From assembly GCF_039522605.1 (NCBI RefSeq), contig NZ_BAAADS010000025.1, positions 310,001 through 374,000 on the forward strand: a DNA stretch of 64,000 nucleotides, given 5' to 3'. The notes below the pieces were generated by a model. It was not told where the DNA came from and ran no database searches. It saw only the letters and a program-made list of their open reading frames with translations. Source of the DNA: Lentibacillus siamensis (lineage in GTDB: Bacteria > Bacillota > Bacilli > Bacillales > Amphibacillaceae). A program made the position numbers and the translations under genes. Of the stretch, positions 8,522 to 17,945 are shown piece by piece (position 1 is the first letter of the stretch; each line of letters opens with the position of its first letter).

Positions 8522-9481
8522 TCACTCTGACCATCGACCAGTAATTAATTCAGCCTCGTCAACCATCGATGTTATCAATTCTTTTACTGTCGGGATATTA
8601 TTTACTCTTGCTGCACTTTGTCCAGCCCAACCGAATCCTGCTTCATCATCCCCATCATAAATATACCGTTTATTTGCCTGTCCGCTTATGTACGCTTTTA
8701 ACGAATCATAATCCCCATGTGAATCCTCCAGACCTAATATTTGATCCGTCCAGGAATTTTTTAATGCCCGAGCAGGAGTCCCCAATGATCGTTTAATAAC
8801 CACTGTTGCATTCTCATCTGCATCCAAGAGCGCCTGTTTATATGACTGGTGTGCATGAACACATTCTTTTGTTGCTATAAACCTTGTACCCATTTCAACA
8901 CCTTCCGCTCCAAGCGCAAGTGCAGCAAGCATTCCCCGTCCATCTGCAATCCCTCCAGACGCGATGACCGGAATGGAGACAGAATCCACCACTTGCGGAG
9001 TCAGCACAAACGTACCAATATCACCACGCCCAAGATGACCGCCGCCTTCCTGTCCAACAACCATAACAGCATCGGCACCCAGTTGTTCCGCTTTTTCCGC
9101 CTGTCTTCGTGCGGCAGTCAGTACCAGTTTTTTAATGGGATGACCTTGCACCATATCGAGAACACCTTTTGGATTTCCGCCAGTAACAGAAATGGCGGAA
9201 ACTTTCTCTTCAATGGCAACTTCCACCATATGTTCAAAGGATCTGCCATGCTGACCAATTGCAAAGTTTACGCCGAATGGCTTGTCAGTCATCGTCCGCA
9301 CCCTTTTGATTTCTTCACGCAATTCATCCGGTGTGGACAGACTCATGGCTGTGATTTGTCCGAGCCCACCTGCATTAGACACTGCAGCAGCCAAATCCGC
9401 ATAAGCCAGATAAGCAAGTCCACCTTGTATAATTGGATAGTCAATATTAAATAATTCCGTAACCTTTGTCTTCCAGTTCAT
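8522..9481 (-). CDS. NAD(P)H-dependent flavin oxidoreductase / nitronate monooxygenase family
   Basis: 319-residue TIM-barrel FMN enzyme. Characteristic segments are PIIQGGLAYLAYADLAAAVSNAGGLGQI near the N-terminus, VTGGNPKGV, VGQEGGGHLGRGDIGTF (the FMN phosphate and catalytic-His region) and IPVIASGGIADGRG. The family contains nitronate monooxygenases and FabK-type enoyl reductases; lack of fatty-acid genes nearby leaves the substrate open. The ATG at 9481 follows AAAGGAGTTGCTTTG; an in-frame TTG just before it overlaps that spacing and is not needed. Confidence 0.85.
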   Translation of the reverse strand: MNWKTKVTELFNIDYPIIQGGLAYLAYADLAAAVSNAGGLGQITAMSLSTPDELREEIKRVRTMTDKPFGVNFAIGQHGRSFEHMVEVAIEEKVSAISVTGGNPKGVLDMVQGHPIKKLVLTAARRQAEKAEQLGADAVMVVGQEGGGHLGRGDIGTFVLTPQVVDSVSIPVIASGGIADGRGMLAALALGAEGVEMGTRFIATKECVHAHQSYKQALLDADENATVVIKRSLGTPARALKNSWTDQILGLEDSHGDYDSLKAYISGQANKRYIYDGDDEAGFGWAGQSAARVNNIPTVKELITSMVDEAELITGRWSE

Positions 9482-9555
9482 CAAAGCAACTCCTTTTTCC
9501 TCATCTTATCATGCTGGCTGCTGAAAAAACTACTTTTAACCTTAAAAACATCCAT

Positions 9556-9588
9556 TAAAAAACTGCATGAATGCCATGCAGTTTTTAT
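9556..9588 (-). terminator. Terminator of the SR1-type RNA
   Basis: On the minus strand AACTGCATG pairs with CATGCAGTT around a 5-base loop, followed by six T residues. It lies 11 bp past the SR1P stop. Confidence 0.85.
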
Positions 9589-9598
9589 TTATCTTCGG

Positions 9599-9703
9599 CT
9601 AGTTTCCATCGCAATTCGGACATGTTCCATAAAGAGTAGTAACTTTTTCATCATCAAAATGCTCGATTACCTGCTGACAATCCTGACAAACAATAGTACC
9701 CAT
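9599..9703 (-). CDS. sr1P: GapA-binding peptide SR1P (coding part of SR1 RNA)
   Basis: 34-codon gene. The product begins MGTIVCQDC and continues with a DDEKVTTLYGTC core, a very close match to SR1P. Two cysteine pairs (Cys6/Cys9 and Cys28/Cys31) look like a tiny zinc ribbon. In B. subtilis the SR1 RNA both base-pairs with ahrC mRNA and encodes SR1P, which binds GapA and promotes its interaction with RNase J1. A GGAG site lies nine bases before the ATG and a terminator follows at once. B. subtilis sr1 also lies near pdhD. Here pdhD is 3 kb away and rnjA about 10 kb away. The peptide is a few residues shorter than the B. subtilis one at its C-terminus. Confidence 0.88.
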   Translation of the reverse strand: MGTIVCQDCQQVIEHFDDEKVTTLYGTCPNCDGN

Positions 9704-9859
9704 ATGGCACAGCTCCTTTTTCGAAAAATTCATTATAACACTGTGAAATAATTATAATATGACATAATAAAAGAATCAACCCTTAATTAGTATAACATAT
9801 TAAATCAATTATGTTTTTGTTAACAACAAAAAATGGACACTCTAATTTTGTGTGACTAT

Positions 9860-9889
9860 TAAAAAAGGACAGCCGCTACTAGCTGTCCC
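9860..9889 (-). terminator. Terminator of the deacetylase gene
   Basis: GGACAGC / GCTGTCC stem followed by TTTTTT on the minus strand. Confidence 0.85.
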
Positions 9890-9893
9890 GAGA

Positions 9894-10775
9894 TTATTGC
9901 TTCGTTTTAATCTGTTCAGGGTCTACCATTTCATATCCTTTATTCCGGAGCCCTTTGATGATTGCAGGCAGTGCCTTCTCAGTCCATTTCCGGTCGTGCA
10001 TTAATAAATTGGCACCAGGTTTCAGCAAACTGTATGGAACATCAACTTCCGGCCCTTTACCGGTAACCATTGCCTTCGTTAATTTTTCTGCATCCATGTA
10101 TGGCTTAAAATAGTCGTAACCGTATGTCCAGTTCATGACCACCATTCCTTCGTCAGCTGCCACTTTTCTCGAATAATCCGTATTTGCCCCATTTGGCGCC
10201 CTGAAAAACTTCGGCTGTTCACCGATGATTTTTTTAACAAGCTTGTTCAATCTGACAATTTCTTTCTTTTGGTCTGCTTTGGATAAATCCGGGAGAAAAG
10301 CATGATTGTATGTGTGATTTCCGATTGCGAATCCCATGGAATGAATCTTTTTCAGGATTTTCTTTTCCTTATCAGTATCCAGGAAATGACCGTTCACGAA
10401 AAAAATAGCTCCCGCATTTTTTTCCTTAAGTGTCTTGGCAATCTCAAGTGCGTATTTATCCGGTGCATCATCAAATGTTAATAAAACCACTTTATCTTCC
10501 TTATTCTTATGTATTGGTACAACTGTCGATTTTTTATTAATTTTGTATGTTGGAGCCGACTTTTCATCATTTGTCTGCTCATCTTTCTTCTTATCTTTCT
10601 GTTTATTTTTCTGATTATCTTTGTTAACCTGGCTGCTGCTTTCTTCGTGGCTCTCATTTGCCTGTTCCTGGTTAGCCGATTGTTCTGAACTATTTTCTTC
10701 TTCAACTGTTCCTGTGTCATTGCATGCTGTCGTCAATAGCAATGTTGTCAGTAAAAGCCATATTACGTGCTTCAT
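9894..10775 (-). CDS. Polysaccharide deacetylase lipoprotein (NodB domain)
   Basis: 293-residue secreted lipoprotein. Signal peptide with lipobox TTAC (Cys18), then a glutamine/lysine/serine-rich spacer (residues 25-75), then a carbohydrate esterase 4 domain from about residue 95. Motifs: TFDDAP (catalytic and metal Asp), HTYNH (metal His pair), RAPNGANT (a variant of the usual RPPYG) and LMHD. It should N- or O-deacetylate cell-wall or exopolysaccharide glycan outside the membrane. The ATG at 10775 follows GGGGGAAATACCT; a longer in-frame start is not preceded by a ribosome site. Confidence 0.88.
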   Translation of the reverse strand: MKHVIWLLLTTLLLTTACNDTGTVEEENSSEQSANQEQANESHEESSSQVNKDNQKNKQKDKKKDEQTNDEKSAPTYKINKKSTVVPIHKNKEDKVVLLTFDDAPDKYALEIAKTLKEKNAGAIFFVNGHFLDTDKEKKILKKIHSMGFAIGNHTYNHAFLPDLSKADQKKEIVRLNKLVKKIIGEQPKFFRAPNGANTDYSRKVAADEGMVVMNWTYGYDYFKPYMDAEKLTKAMVTGKGPEVDVPYSLLKPGANLLMHDRKWTEKALPAIIKGLRNKGYEMVDPEQIKTKQ

Positions 10776-11033
10776 AGGTATTTCCCCCTTGCTGTTAAGA
10801 TGACTCCCCAATTATATCGCATTAAAGATACATACGGCTATGCTTCCAAAAAATAAGTTGTTTATTTTTGTCGAAGTTGGGTTATATATTAAAGAATCTG
10901 CAAGAATGGAATTGCCATAATCGGAAAGGATAAGGACAGCATATTTTTGTTGAAGAATTTAGCCTCATATGTTTAAATACAACAATGTGTTCTTTTAGCA
11001 AACTTCTTGTCAAACTACATAGAAAGGAATGGG

Positions 11034-12557
11034 ATGATGGAAAAAGTAACAAGAGTATTTTGGATTTCCGCTGTCGTAGCAATATTATTCATTATTTGGG
11101 GAGTAATTCCCGAAAGTGTACTACATAGTGCCAACATGGATAACGTAACTTCAAATATCCAGGCATTCATTGTCAATAAATTCGGCTGGTTTTATTTATT
11201 GAGTGCAACTGCATTTGTAGTATTTTCAATTTACCTTATCTTTTCAAAGTATGGAAGCATTCGACTGGGTAAACCTGGCGAGAGACCGGAATATTCCTAC
11301 ATTACATGGTTCGCGATGCTATTCAGTGCAGGTATGGGAATTGGGCTGGTTTTCTGGGGTGCCGCAGAACCGCTTAATCACTTTCATACCCCACCATATG
11401 GAGATCCGGAAACGGCGGAAGCTGCCAAAACAGCAATGCAGTTCAGTTTCTTTCACTGGGGATTGCACCCATGGGCAGTTTACGCAACACTTGCATTGGC
11501 ACTTGCCTACTTTAAATTCAGGAGACAGTCCCCCGGACTTGTCAGTTCTATTCTTGAACCGCTTTTTGGTCCCCGTATAAAAGGTAGATGGGGGACAGTT
11601 GTTGATTTTATTGTTGTGTTCGCAACAATATTCGGTGTAGCCACTTCACTCGGTTTCGGTGCCATTCAAATCAGTGGTGGTTTCTCATATGCATTTGGGC
11701 TGCCTAATACATTCATAGTGCAGTTAATAATCATCGCAATTGTAACAGTTCTCTATATGACTTCTGCCATGACCGGTTTAAACAAAGGGATTAAATACTT
11801 AAGTAATGCCAACATTATACTTGCGATTTTATTAATGCTGTTCTTATTGTTTGCCGGACCGACTAACTTCATCATTAAGATGTTTACATCAACATTTGGC
11901 AGTTATATACAAAACCTTCCAAGCATGAGTTTCCGTATGACACCATTTAATGCGGACAACACTTGGGTTAAGGATTGGACGATTTTCTACTGGGCCTGGT
12001 GGATTGCATGGGCGCCATTTGTTGGTACATTTATTGCCCGTGTATCCAGAGGACGGACAATACGTGAATTCGTATCCGGCGTCCTTCTTGTTCCCACTAT
12101 ATTCGGTGCCTTATGGTTTTCGGTTTTTGGCGGCTCCGCAATTAACCTGGAGTTTTTTCAAGATGCAAACCTTATTCAGGATGTTAATGAAATTGGTAAG
12201 GAAACCGCATTGTTTGCAGTACTTGAACAATTTCCACTTGGAACGGTCATGTCCATCCTTGCAATTTTACTAATCAGCACATTCTTTATTACTTCTGCAG
12301 ATTCTGCAACATTTGTCTTGGGAATGCAAACAACCGGTGGAAGTCTATATCCGCCAAATCAAGTAAAATTCGTATGGGGTATCATTCAATCAGCCGCTGC
12401 AACGGTTCTGTTATGGCAAGGCGGTCTGCAAGCACTGCAAACCGCATCCATCATTGCAGCACTGCCATTTGCAGTTATTATGCTGCTGGTGGTCATATCA
12501 TTAATGAAGGCATTTAAACAAGAAGCAAAAGAAATGGAACAGAAACGAAAACAGTAG
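11034..12557 (+). CDS. opuD: BCCT family glycine betaine-type transporter, OpuD-like
   Basis: Sodium-coupled uptake of a quaternary ammonium osmoprotectant. About 507 residues with 12 predicted helices. It carries the BCCT signature WTIFYWAWWIAWAPFVGTFIARVSRGRTIREF and the glycine-rich SAGMGIGLVFWGAAEP helix (residues 98-115). Sequence is close to OpuD of B. subtilis from end to end; choline or ectoine carriers of the same family cannot be excluded. Tandem ATGs at 11034 and 11037 follow AGAAAGGA; I chose the first. A strong terminator follows. Such carriers are typical of salt-adapted Bacillaceae and are induced by osmotic stress. Confidence 0.88.
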   Translation: MMEKVTRVFWISAVVAILFIIWGVIPESVLHSANMDNVTSNIQAFIVNKFGWFYLLSATAFVVFSIYLIFSKYGSIRLGKPGERPEYSYITWFAMLFSAGMGIGLVFWGAAEPLNHFHTPPYGDPETAEAAKTAMQFSFFHWGLHPWAVYATLALALAYFKFRRQSPGLVSSILEPLFGPRIKGRWGTVVDFIVVFATIFGVATSLGFGAIQISGGFSYAFGLPNTFIVQLIIIAIVTVLYMTSAMTGLNKGIKYLSNANIILAILLMLFLLFAGPTNFIIKMFTSTFGSYIQNLPSMSFRMTPFNADNTWVKDWTIFYWAWWIAWAPFVGTFIARVSRGRTIREFVSGVLLVPTIFGALWFSVFGGSAINLEFFQDANLIQDVNEIGKETALFAVLEQFPLGTVMSILAILLISTFFITSADSATFVLGMQTTGGSLYPPNQVKFVWGIIQSAAATVLLWQGGLQALQTASIIAALPFAVIMLLVVISLMKAFKQEAKEMEQKRKQ

Positions 12558-12565
12558 CTAATTAA

Positions 12566-12607
12566 TAAGACGGACCGGCTAATTCCGGTCCGTCTTATTA
12601 TTTTTTT
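12566..12607 (+). terminator. Terminator after opuD
   Basis: AAGACGGACCGG / CCGGTCCGTCTT stem, 6-base loop, then a T-rich run. Confidence 0.92.
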
Positions 12608-12668
12608 GAAATGGTTGCATTTCCTTCTTCTGCATCTTTACTTCGTGAAATGACAAACTTATACATAC

Positions 12669-12703
12669 CAAAAAACTGCCCTCATAAAAATGGGGGCAGT
12701 TTA
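12669..12703 (-). terminator. Terminator of the pdh operon
   Basis: AAACTGCCC / GGGCAGTTT stem followed by TTTTTT on the minus strand, 15 bp past the pdhD stop. Confidence 0.88.
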
Positions 12704-12717
12704 TACTTTATACCTGA

Positions 12718-14124
12718 TTACATCGTATGAATTGGCATGCCCAATGCAACATCTGCAGCTTCCATAACCGTTTCACCCAAGCTTGGATGCGCATGAATGG
12801 TGAGTGCGATATCTTCTGCTGTCATGCCTGCTTCAATAGCAAGCCCGACTTCCGCAATTACATCACTCGCATTTGGTCCGGCAACTTGAGCACCAATTAC
12901 AAGGCCGTCTTCTTTCCTTGTAATCAGCTTCATGAAGCCATCTGTGTCATTAAGTGACAATGCACGGCCATTAGCTGCAAATGGAAACTTAGATGCTTTT
13001 ACTTCATAACCTGCATCTTTTGCACCTTGCTCCGTATAACCAACTGTTGCAAGCTCTGGATCAGAGAATACAACGGCAGGGATACCAAGATAATCAATTT
13101 GTGATTTTTCCCCACTGATTACCTCTGCAGCAATTTTACCTTCATAGGATGCTTTATGTGCAAGTGGAGGTCCTTCCACTATATCACCAATTGCATAAAT
13201 ATTATCGATATTTGTGCGGCATTGCTTATCAATTTTAATAAGTCCTTTATCGTCCAATTCGATTCCAACCTGTTCAAGACCAAGTTCTTCGGTATTAGGA
13301 CGGCGCCCGACAGTTACAAGTACATAATCAGCATCAATGGTTTCTTCCTTCCCATTGGCTTCATATTTTACTTTCACACCATCTTTGGATTCTTCAACGC
13401 CTTGTGCCATTGCTTCTGTTATAACATTGACGCCTTTTTTCTTAAGACGCTTCTTCACAACCTGTTTCATGGACTTCTCGAAACCGCCTAGAATTTCTTT
13501 TGTACCTTCCAGAACAGTAACTTCGGTGCCGAAATTCGCGTATGCTGTACCCAGTTCTGTTCCAATATAACCGCCGCCGATCACGACCATTTTTTGAGGA
13601 ATTTCATCAAGATTCAATGCCCCCGTTGAATCAAGCACGCGATCCGAAAATTTGAAGCTTGGAATTTCGATCGGTGTCGAACCAGTTGCAATAATACAGT
13701 TGTTAAATGTATATGTCTGTGATTGTTTATCATCCATTATTTTAACTGTGTTCTTATCAACAAAATATACTTCACCTTTTACAACATCGACTTTATTGCC
13801 TTTTAGCAGACCTTCAACACCAGATGTTAACTTGTTGACGACTTTACCTTTCCATTCCTGAACTTTGGAAAAATCAACAGAAACATTTTCCGTTTTAATA
13901 CCGAGTTCTTCATTACCTCGTGCATGCTCCGTCAAGTGGCCAGCCTGAATCAGGGCTTTGGAAGGGATACAGCCGACGTTCAGACAAACTCCGCCAAGAT
14001 TCCCTTTATCAGCTATTGTCACTTTTTGACCGGTTTGGGCAGCACGGATGGCAGCTACATAGCCGCCTGGTCCGGCACCCACAACCAGTGTATCAACTTC
14101 AATTGGAAAATCTCCTACTACCAT
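12718..14124 (-). CDS. pdhD: Dihydrolipoamide dehydrogenase, E3 of PDH
   Basis: FAD enzyme that reoxidises the dihydrolipoyl group of E2 and makes NADH; shared by PDH and other 2-oxoacid dehydrogenases. 468 residues: FAD-binding GAGPGGYVAAIRAAQ (15-29), redox disulfide GVCLNVGCIPSK (Cys47, Cys52), NAD-binding VVIGGGYIGTELG (about 180-192) and the C-terminal active-site AHPSLGETVMEA. GGAGGCGTAAATT precedes the ATG, 4 bp after the pdhC stop. Last gene of the operon; a terminator follows. Confidence 0.96.
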   Translation of the reverse strand: MVVGDFPIEVDTLVVGAGPGGYVAAIRAAQTGQKVTIADKGNLGGVCLNVGCIPSKALIQAGHLTEHARGNEELGIKTENVSVDFSKVQEWKGKVVNKLTSGVEGLLKGNKVDVVKGEVYFVDKNTVKIMDDKQSQTYTFNNCIIATGSTPIEIPSFKFSDRVLDSTGALNLDEIPQKMVVIGGGYIGTELGTAYANFGTEVTVLEGTKEILGGFEKSMKQVVKKRLKKKGVNVITEAMAQGVEESKDGVKVKYEANGKEETIDADYVLVTVGRRPNTEELGLEQVGIELDDKGLIKIDKQCRTNIDNIYAIGDIVEGPPLAHKASYEGKIAAEVISGEKSQIDYLGIPAVVFSDPELATVGYTEQGAKDAGYEVKASKFPFAANGRALSLNDTDGFMKLITRKEDGLVIGAQVAGPNASDVIAEVGLAIEAGMTAEDIALTIHAHPSLGETVMEAADVALGMPIHTM

Positions 14125-14127
14125 AAT

Positions 14128-15435
14128 TTACGCCTCCATCATAATAAGTTGTGGATCGTTCAATAACCGCTTGATTTGGTTCAATGCCAATTGTGCTGTT
14201 GCACCATCAACAATGCGGTGATCAAAGCTTAATGAAACTGCAAGCACTGGTGCAATTACTATTTCACCGTCGCGGACAATTGGTTTTTCAGCAATTCGGC
14301 CAATTCCCAGGATAATTGCTTCCGGATAATTCAAGACCGGTGTAAACCATTGTCCACCTGCAGAACCAATATTGGTAATTGTATTGGATGCACCTTTCAT
14401 CTCTTCAGATGTAAGTTTACCACTGCGGGCTTTTTCTGCCAACTCATTAATTTCCCCGGAAATCGCAAAAATCGACTTACGGTCAGCATCTTTTACGACC
14501 GGTACAAGCAATCCTTTGTCAGTATCTGCGGCAATTCCAATATTGTAATAATGCTTGTAAATAATTTCATCTGAATCATCATCTACTGCAGCATTCAAAA
14601 TCGGATATTTTTTCGATGCAGATACAAGTGCTTTGGCAACATACGGAAGATATGTCAGCTTAATTTCCTGATCAGCTGCTACCTGCTTGAATTTCTTGCG
14701 GTGTGCTACAAGTTCAGTAACATCAACTTCATCCATCAGCGTTACATGTGGTGCTTTTGTTTTGGAATTAACCATTGCTTTGGCAATAGTCTTGCGGATT
14801 CCGGTCATTTTTTCACGGGTTTCCGGATAGTCGCCTTCAGGTGCAGCAGCTTCTCCAGCTGGCTTGGACTCTGCCTCTTCAGCTTTTTCTTCCGTGTCAG
14901 CCGGCTGGTCGCCGCTTAAGTAACTGTCCACATCCTCTTTCAAAATACGTCCATTTTTGCCTGAACCCTGCACGCTCTTAATATTCACTTCATTATCACG
15001 CGCATATTTACGGACTGAAGGCATTGCGATTACTCGTTTATCATCAGAGGAATCACTTTTTTCTTTATCTGCTGATTCTTTTTGATCTGCTTTATCTTCG
15101 GTCTGATCATCAGCGTTCGATTCCTGTTTCTGATCTTCCTGCTGGTCATCTGCCGCTTCTGCAGATTCCGCTTCTTCGTCATCGTCCGACTCATAGCCTT
15201 CCGCATCAAATGTGATGATCGTGTCACCAACGGTAGCGACTGTACCTTCATCAACATGAACCTTTTCTACCGTACCATCAACCGGTGATGGAATTTCCAC
15301 AACAGCCTTATCATTTTGCACTTCACAAAGGACGTCATCTTCCTTGACTTCATCGCCTTTTTGAACAAACCATTTAACGATTTCACCTTCGTGGATACCT
15401 TCACCAATATCAGGCAACTTAAAATTATAAGCCAT
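14128..15435 (-). CDS. pdhC: Dihydrolipoamide acetyltransferase, E2 of PDH
   Basis: Core of the pyruvate dehydrogenase complex; transfers the acetyl group to CoA. 435 residues: one lipoyl domain (1-80) with the modified lysine in QNDKAVVEI (Lys43), a long acidic and Gln/Asp-rich linker (about 80-130), a peripheral subunit-binding domain (about 135-172, MPSVRKYARDNEVNI), a second flexible linker, and the catalytic domain ending in SFDHRIVDGATA with the active-site His near 406. Single-lipoyl architecture is normal for Gram-positive E2. GGGAGGCAGTATG precedes the ATG. Confidence 0.96.
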   Translation of the reverse strand: MAYNFKLPDIGEGIHEGEIVKWFVQKGDEVKEDDVLCEVQNDKAVVEIPSPVDGTVEKVHVDEGTVATVGDTIITFDAEGYESDDDEEAESAEAADDQQEDQKQESNADDQTEDKADQKESADKEKSDSSDDKRVIAMPSVRKYARDNEVNIKSVQGSGKNGRILKEDVDSYLSGDQPADTEEKAEEAESKPAGEAAAPEGDYPETREKMTGIRKTIAKAMVNSKTKAPHVTLMDEVDVTELVAHRKKFKQVAADQEIKLTYLPYVAKALVSASKKYPILNAAVDDDSDEIIYKHYYNIGIAADTDKGLLVPVVKDADRKSIFAISGEINELAEKARSGKLTSEEMKGASNTITNIGSAGGQWFTPVLNYPEAIILGIGRIAEKPIVRDGEIVIAPVLAVSLSFDHRIVDGATAQLALNQIKRLLNDPQLIMMEA

Positions 15436-15458
15436 TCATACTGCCTCCCATCTTGAAT

Positions 15459-16436
15459 TTAAAAGTTAATTGATTCTTTCACTCGTTCGATAATGTCCTG
15501 GTGATTTGGCAGCCAAATCTCCTCAGCCTGAGAAAATGCGTAAACTGTATCAGGCGCCGAAACTCTCAAAATTGGTGCTTCTAGATGCAGAATTGCACGT
15601 TCCTGAATTTCCGAGATAACATGTGATCCTACACCAGCTTGACGCTGTGCTTCCTGAACCATTATCATCCGATTAGTCTTCTTAACTGACTCTACAATTG
15701 TATCAACATCAATCGGTGATACGGTGCGCAAATCAATTACTTCTACACTGATATTATCTTTTTCCAGTTCATCAGCAGCTTTCAATGCTGTATGAACCAT
15801 TGCACCATAGGCAACAATTGTTACATCGTCACCTTCCCGTTTTACATCGGCCTTGTCCAAATCAACGGTGTATTCGTCATCAGGTACTTCACCGCGGAAT
15901 GAGCGATACAACTTCATGTGTTCCAAAAACAATACTGGGTCATTACTCCGTATCGAGGAAATTAACAGTCCCTTTGCATCATATGGTGTTGTAGGGATCA
16001 CCACGCGAATGCCGGGTTGTTGTGCAATCAATCCCTCGAGTGAATCAGCGTGCAGTTCCGGTGTATGAACGCCGCCGCCAAATGGGGTACGGATGGTAAT
16101 CGGCATCGGATATGTTCCGCCACTGCGATAGCGCATACGCGCCATTTGTCCGTTAACTGAGTCCATTGCCTCATATATAAAGCCGAAGAACTGAATTTCA
16201 GGCACTGGACGGAATCCTTGTGCTGCAAGACCGATGGACATTCCGCCAATTCCGGATTCAGCAAGTGGTGTATCAAACACACGTTCTTCGCCAAATTCTT
16301 TTTGCAATCCTTCCGTTGCCCGGAAAACACCACCGTTTTGGCCAACATCTTCACCGAATACAAGCACATTTTCATCATTTTTCAGTTCATTGTGCATCGC
16401 ATCAGTGATTGCTTGAATCATTGTTTTTTGTGCCAT
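15459..16436 (-). CDS. pdhB: Pyruvate dehydrogenase E1 beta
   Basis: Beta subunit of the TPP-dependent E1. 325 residues with FGEDVGQNGGVFRATEGLQ near the N-terminus, DTPLAESGIGGMSIGLAAQG (the TPP-activating Glu region) and the C-terminal transketolase domain (EVIDLRTVSPIDVDTI). It begins 3 bp after the pdhA stop, with a ribosome site inside the end of pdhA, as expected for coupled translation of an alpha2beta2 enzyme. Confidence 0.96.
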   Translation of the reverse strand: MAQKTMIQAITDAMHNELKNDENVLVFGEDVGQNGGVFRATEGLQKEFGEERVFDTPLAESGIGGMSIGLAAQGFRPVPEIQFFGFIYEAMDSVNGQMARMRYRSGGTYPMPITIRTPFGGGVHTPELHADSLEGLIAQQPGIRVVIPTTPYDAKGLLISSIRSNDPVLFLEHMKLYRSFRGEVPDDEYTVDLDKADVKREGDDVTIVAYGAMVHTALKAADELEKDNISVEVIDLRTVSPIDVDTIVESVKKTNRMIMVQEAQRQAGVGSHVISEIQERAILHLEAPILRVSAPDTVYAFSQAEEIWLPNHQDIIERVKESINF

Positions 16437-16439
16437 GAT

Positions 16440-17522
16440 TTAGTTCGACTCCTTCTCTTTATATTCTTCCATTTGTTCTTTCAAATTACGCGGAAGTTCT
16501 TCATGCATATTTTCAATAAGATCCGTTACTTTTTGTTTTGGATATTCATCGGCTTTTTTAATTGCTTTCTTAATTTCATCTTTGGCCTCATCGATTACTT
16601 TATTTTCTTCCTCTTCCGACCATAAATCTTTTCCTTCCAAATACTTGCGGAAGCGGACGAGTGGATCTTTTTTCTCCCATTCATTATCCAAATCATCTGT
16701 ACGATACCGAGTTGGATCATCACCGGCCATTGTATGAGGTCCATAGCGGTATGTTACTGTTTCAATCAAGGTCGGACCTTCTCCGTTAATCGCACGTTCT
16801 CTCGCATCTTTTGTAGCCACATAAACAGCAAATGGGTCCATACCATCCACCTGTATGCCTTCAATTCCGGCAGCGATTGATTTTTGTACAAGCGTCTTTG
16901 CTGCTGTCTGCTGTTCAACCGGAACCGAAATTGCGAATTGGTTATTTTGTACAAAGAAAATAGCGGGTGCCCCGTATGCACCTGCAAAGTTAATCCCTTC
17001 ATAAAAATCACCTTGGGAAGTACCGCCGTCACCTGTGTATGTTACTGCAACCGATTTTTTGCCACGCTTCTTCATTCCAAGTGCAACGCCTGCAGTCTGT
17101 GTATACTGTGCACCAATAATAATTTGCGGGCTGAAACCATTTACGCCTTCCGGAAATTGGTTACCATGAAAATGTCCTCTGGAAAACAGAAACGCCTGAT
17201 ACAATGGAAGACCATGCCAAATGAGCTGTGGCACATCACGATATGCTGGCAACAGGAAGTCCTCTTTTTCCAGCGCGTAATGACTTGCCAACTGTGAAGC
17301 TTCCTGACCGGCAGTCGGTGCATAAAATCCTAAACGGCCCTGACGATTCAAGGCAATGGAACGTTGATCAAGCACCCTCGTATAAACCATCCTTCGCATA
17401 AGCTCCTTCAAATCATCATCTGAAAGATCCGGCACTGCATCTTTATTGACTATTTTTCCATTTTCATCAAGAATCTGGAACATTTCGAACTGACTCTCAA
17501 CACTCTCCAAAACGTGTTTCAA
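16440..17522 (-). CDS. pdhA: Pyruvate dehydrogenase E1 alpha
   Basis: Alpha subunit of E1, which decarboxylates pyruvate on thiamine pyrophosphate. 360 residues; the TPP/Mg motif GDGGTSQGDFYEGINFAGAYGAPAIFFVQNN lies at about 165-196, and RYGPHTMAGDDPTRYR is the phosphorylation-loop region of the family. The start is TTG at 17522 with AAGAGGTG seven bases upstream, and sequence similarity to PdhA begins at the same place. First gene of the operon; a promoter candidate lies 180 bp upstream. Confidence 0.95.
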   Translation of the reverse strand: MKHVLESVESQFEMFQILDENGKIVNKDAVPDLSDDDLKELMRRMVYTRVLDQRSIALNRQGRLGFYAPTAGQEASQLASHYALEKEDFLLPAYRDVPQLIWHGLPLYQAFLFSRGHFHGNQFPEGVNGFSPQIIIGAQYTQTAGVALGMKKRGKKSVAVTYTGDGGTSQGDFYEGINFAGAYGAPAIFFVQNNQFAISVPVEQQTAAKTLVQKSIAAGIEGIQVDGMDPFAVYVATKDARERAINGEGPTLIETVTYRYGPHTMAGDDPTRYRTDDLDNEWEKKDPLVRFRKYLEGKDLWSEEEENKVIDEAKDEIKKAIKKADEYPKQKVTDLIENMHEELPRNLKEQMEEYKEKESN

Positions 17523-17702
17523 AATAGTTCACCTCTTCCTTTCTGAATACCTGTTTTGATTTTCATTTCTAGCCTTCCCAAAATATGAAATAATCTGTAC
17601 CATATGCTCTTAATCTTTTCCCGGTTTTGTTTATTATTAATCACTTCAAAACTGTTTCACTTTTAAGGTGCTTTTCACTGGTACAATTCATAATTCATTT
17701 AA

Positions 17703-17732
17703 AGTTTAGCTCACATCATCCGCTTCGGTCAA
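17703..17732 (-). promoter_or_regulatory. Candidate sigma-A promoter for pdhABCD
   Basis: Minus strand TTGACC, 18-bp spacer, TAAACT. It would give a leader of about 170 nt before the pdhA TTG. The -10 is imperfect. Confidence 0.4.
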
Positions 17733-17883
17733 TCACTTTGTTTATATTTATTCATTTTTTCACAGTGTATTAATCGCTTTCATTTGTTCCGACGCTACTC
17801 AATGCATTTTCTGTTATAATGATTTAATGAAACTGTATTAATCAAATTATTTCATTACAATCAATCAGCACGTATACAACACA

Positions 17884-17921
17884 TAAAAAAACCGAACTTA
17901 TTTTATATAAGCCCGGTTTTA
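17884..17921 (-). terminator. Terminator of ykyA
   Basis: Minus strand AAACCGGGCTTAT pairs with ATAAGTTCGGTTT around a short loop, followed by seven T residues. Confidence 0.8.
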
Positions 17922-17945
17922 TGTCAATTGGATGACTCGTCAACC

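Larger units (their letters stand above)
17523..17945. other. Gene-free interval between pdhA and ykyA
   Basis: No ORF with a ribosome site is visible. It holds the ykyA terminator at the right end and a promoter candidate for pdhABCD in the middle. The rest is A/T-rich without repeats that I can recognise. Confidence 0.6.

Noticed and set aside
17795..17825. Plus-strand TATAAT at about 17815 as a promoter
   Set aside because: No -35 at the right distance and no plus-strand gene follows; the next genes read the other way.
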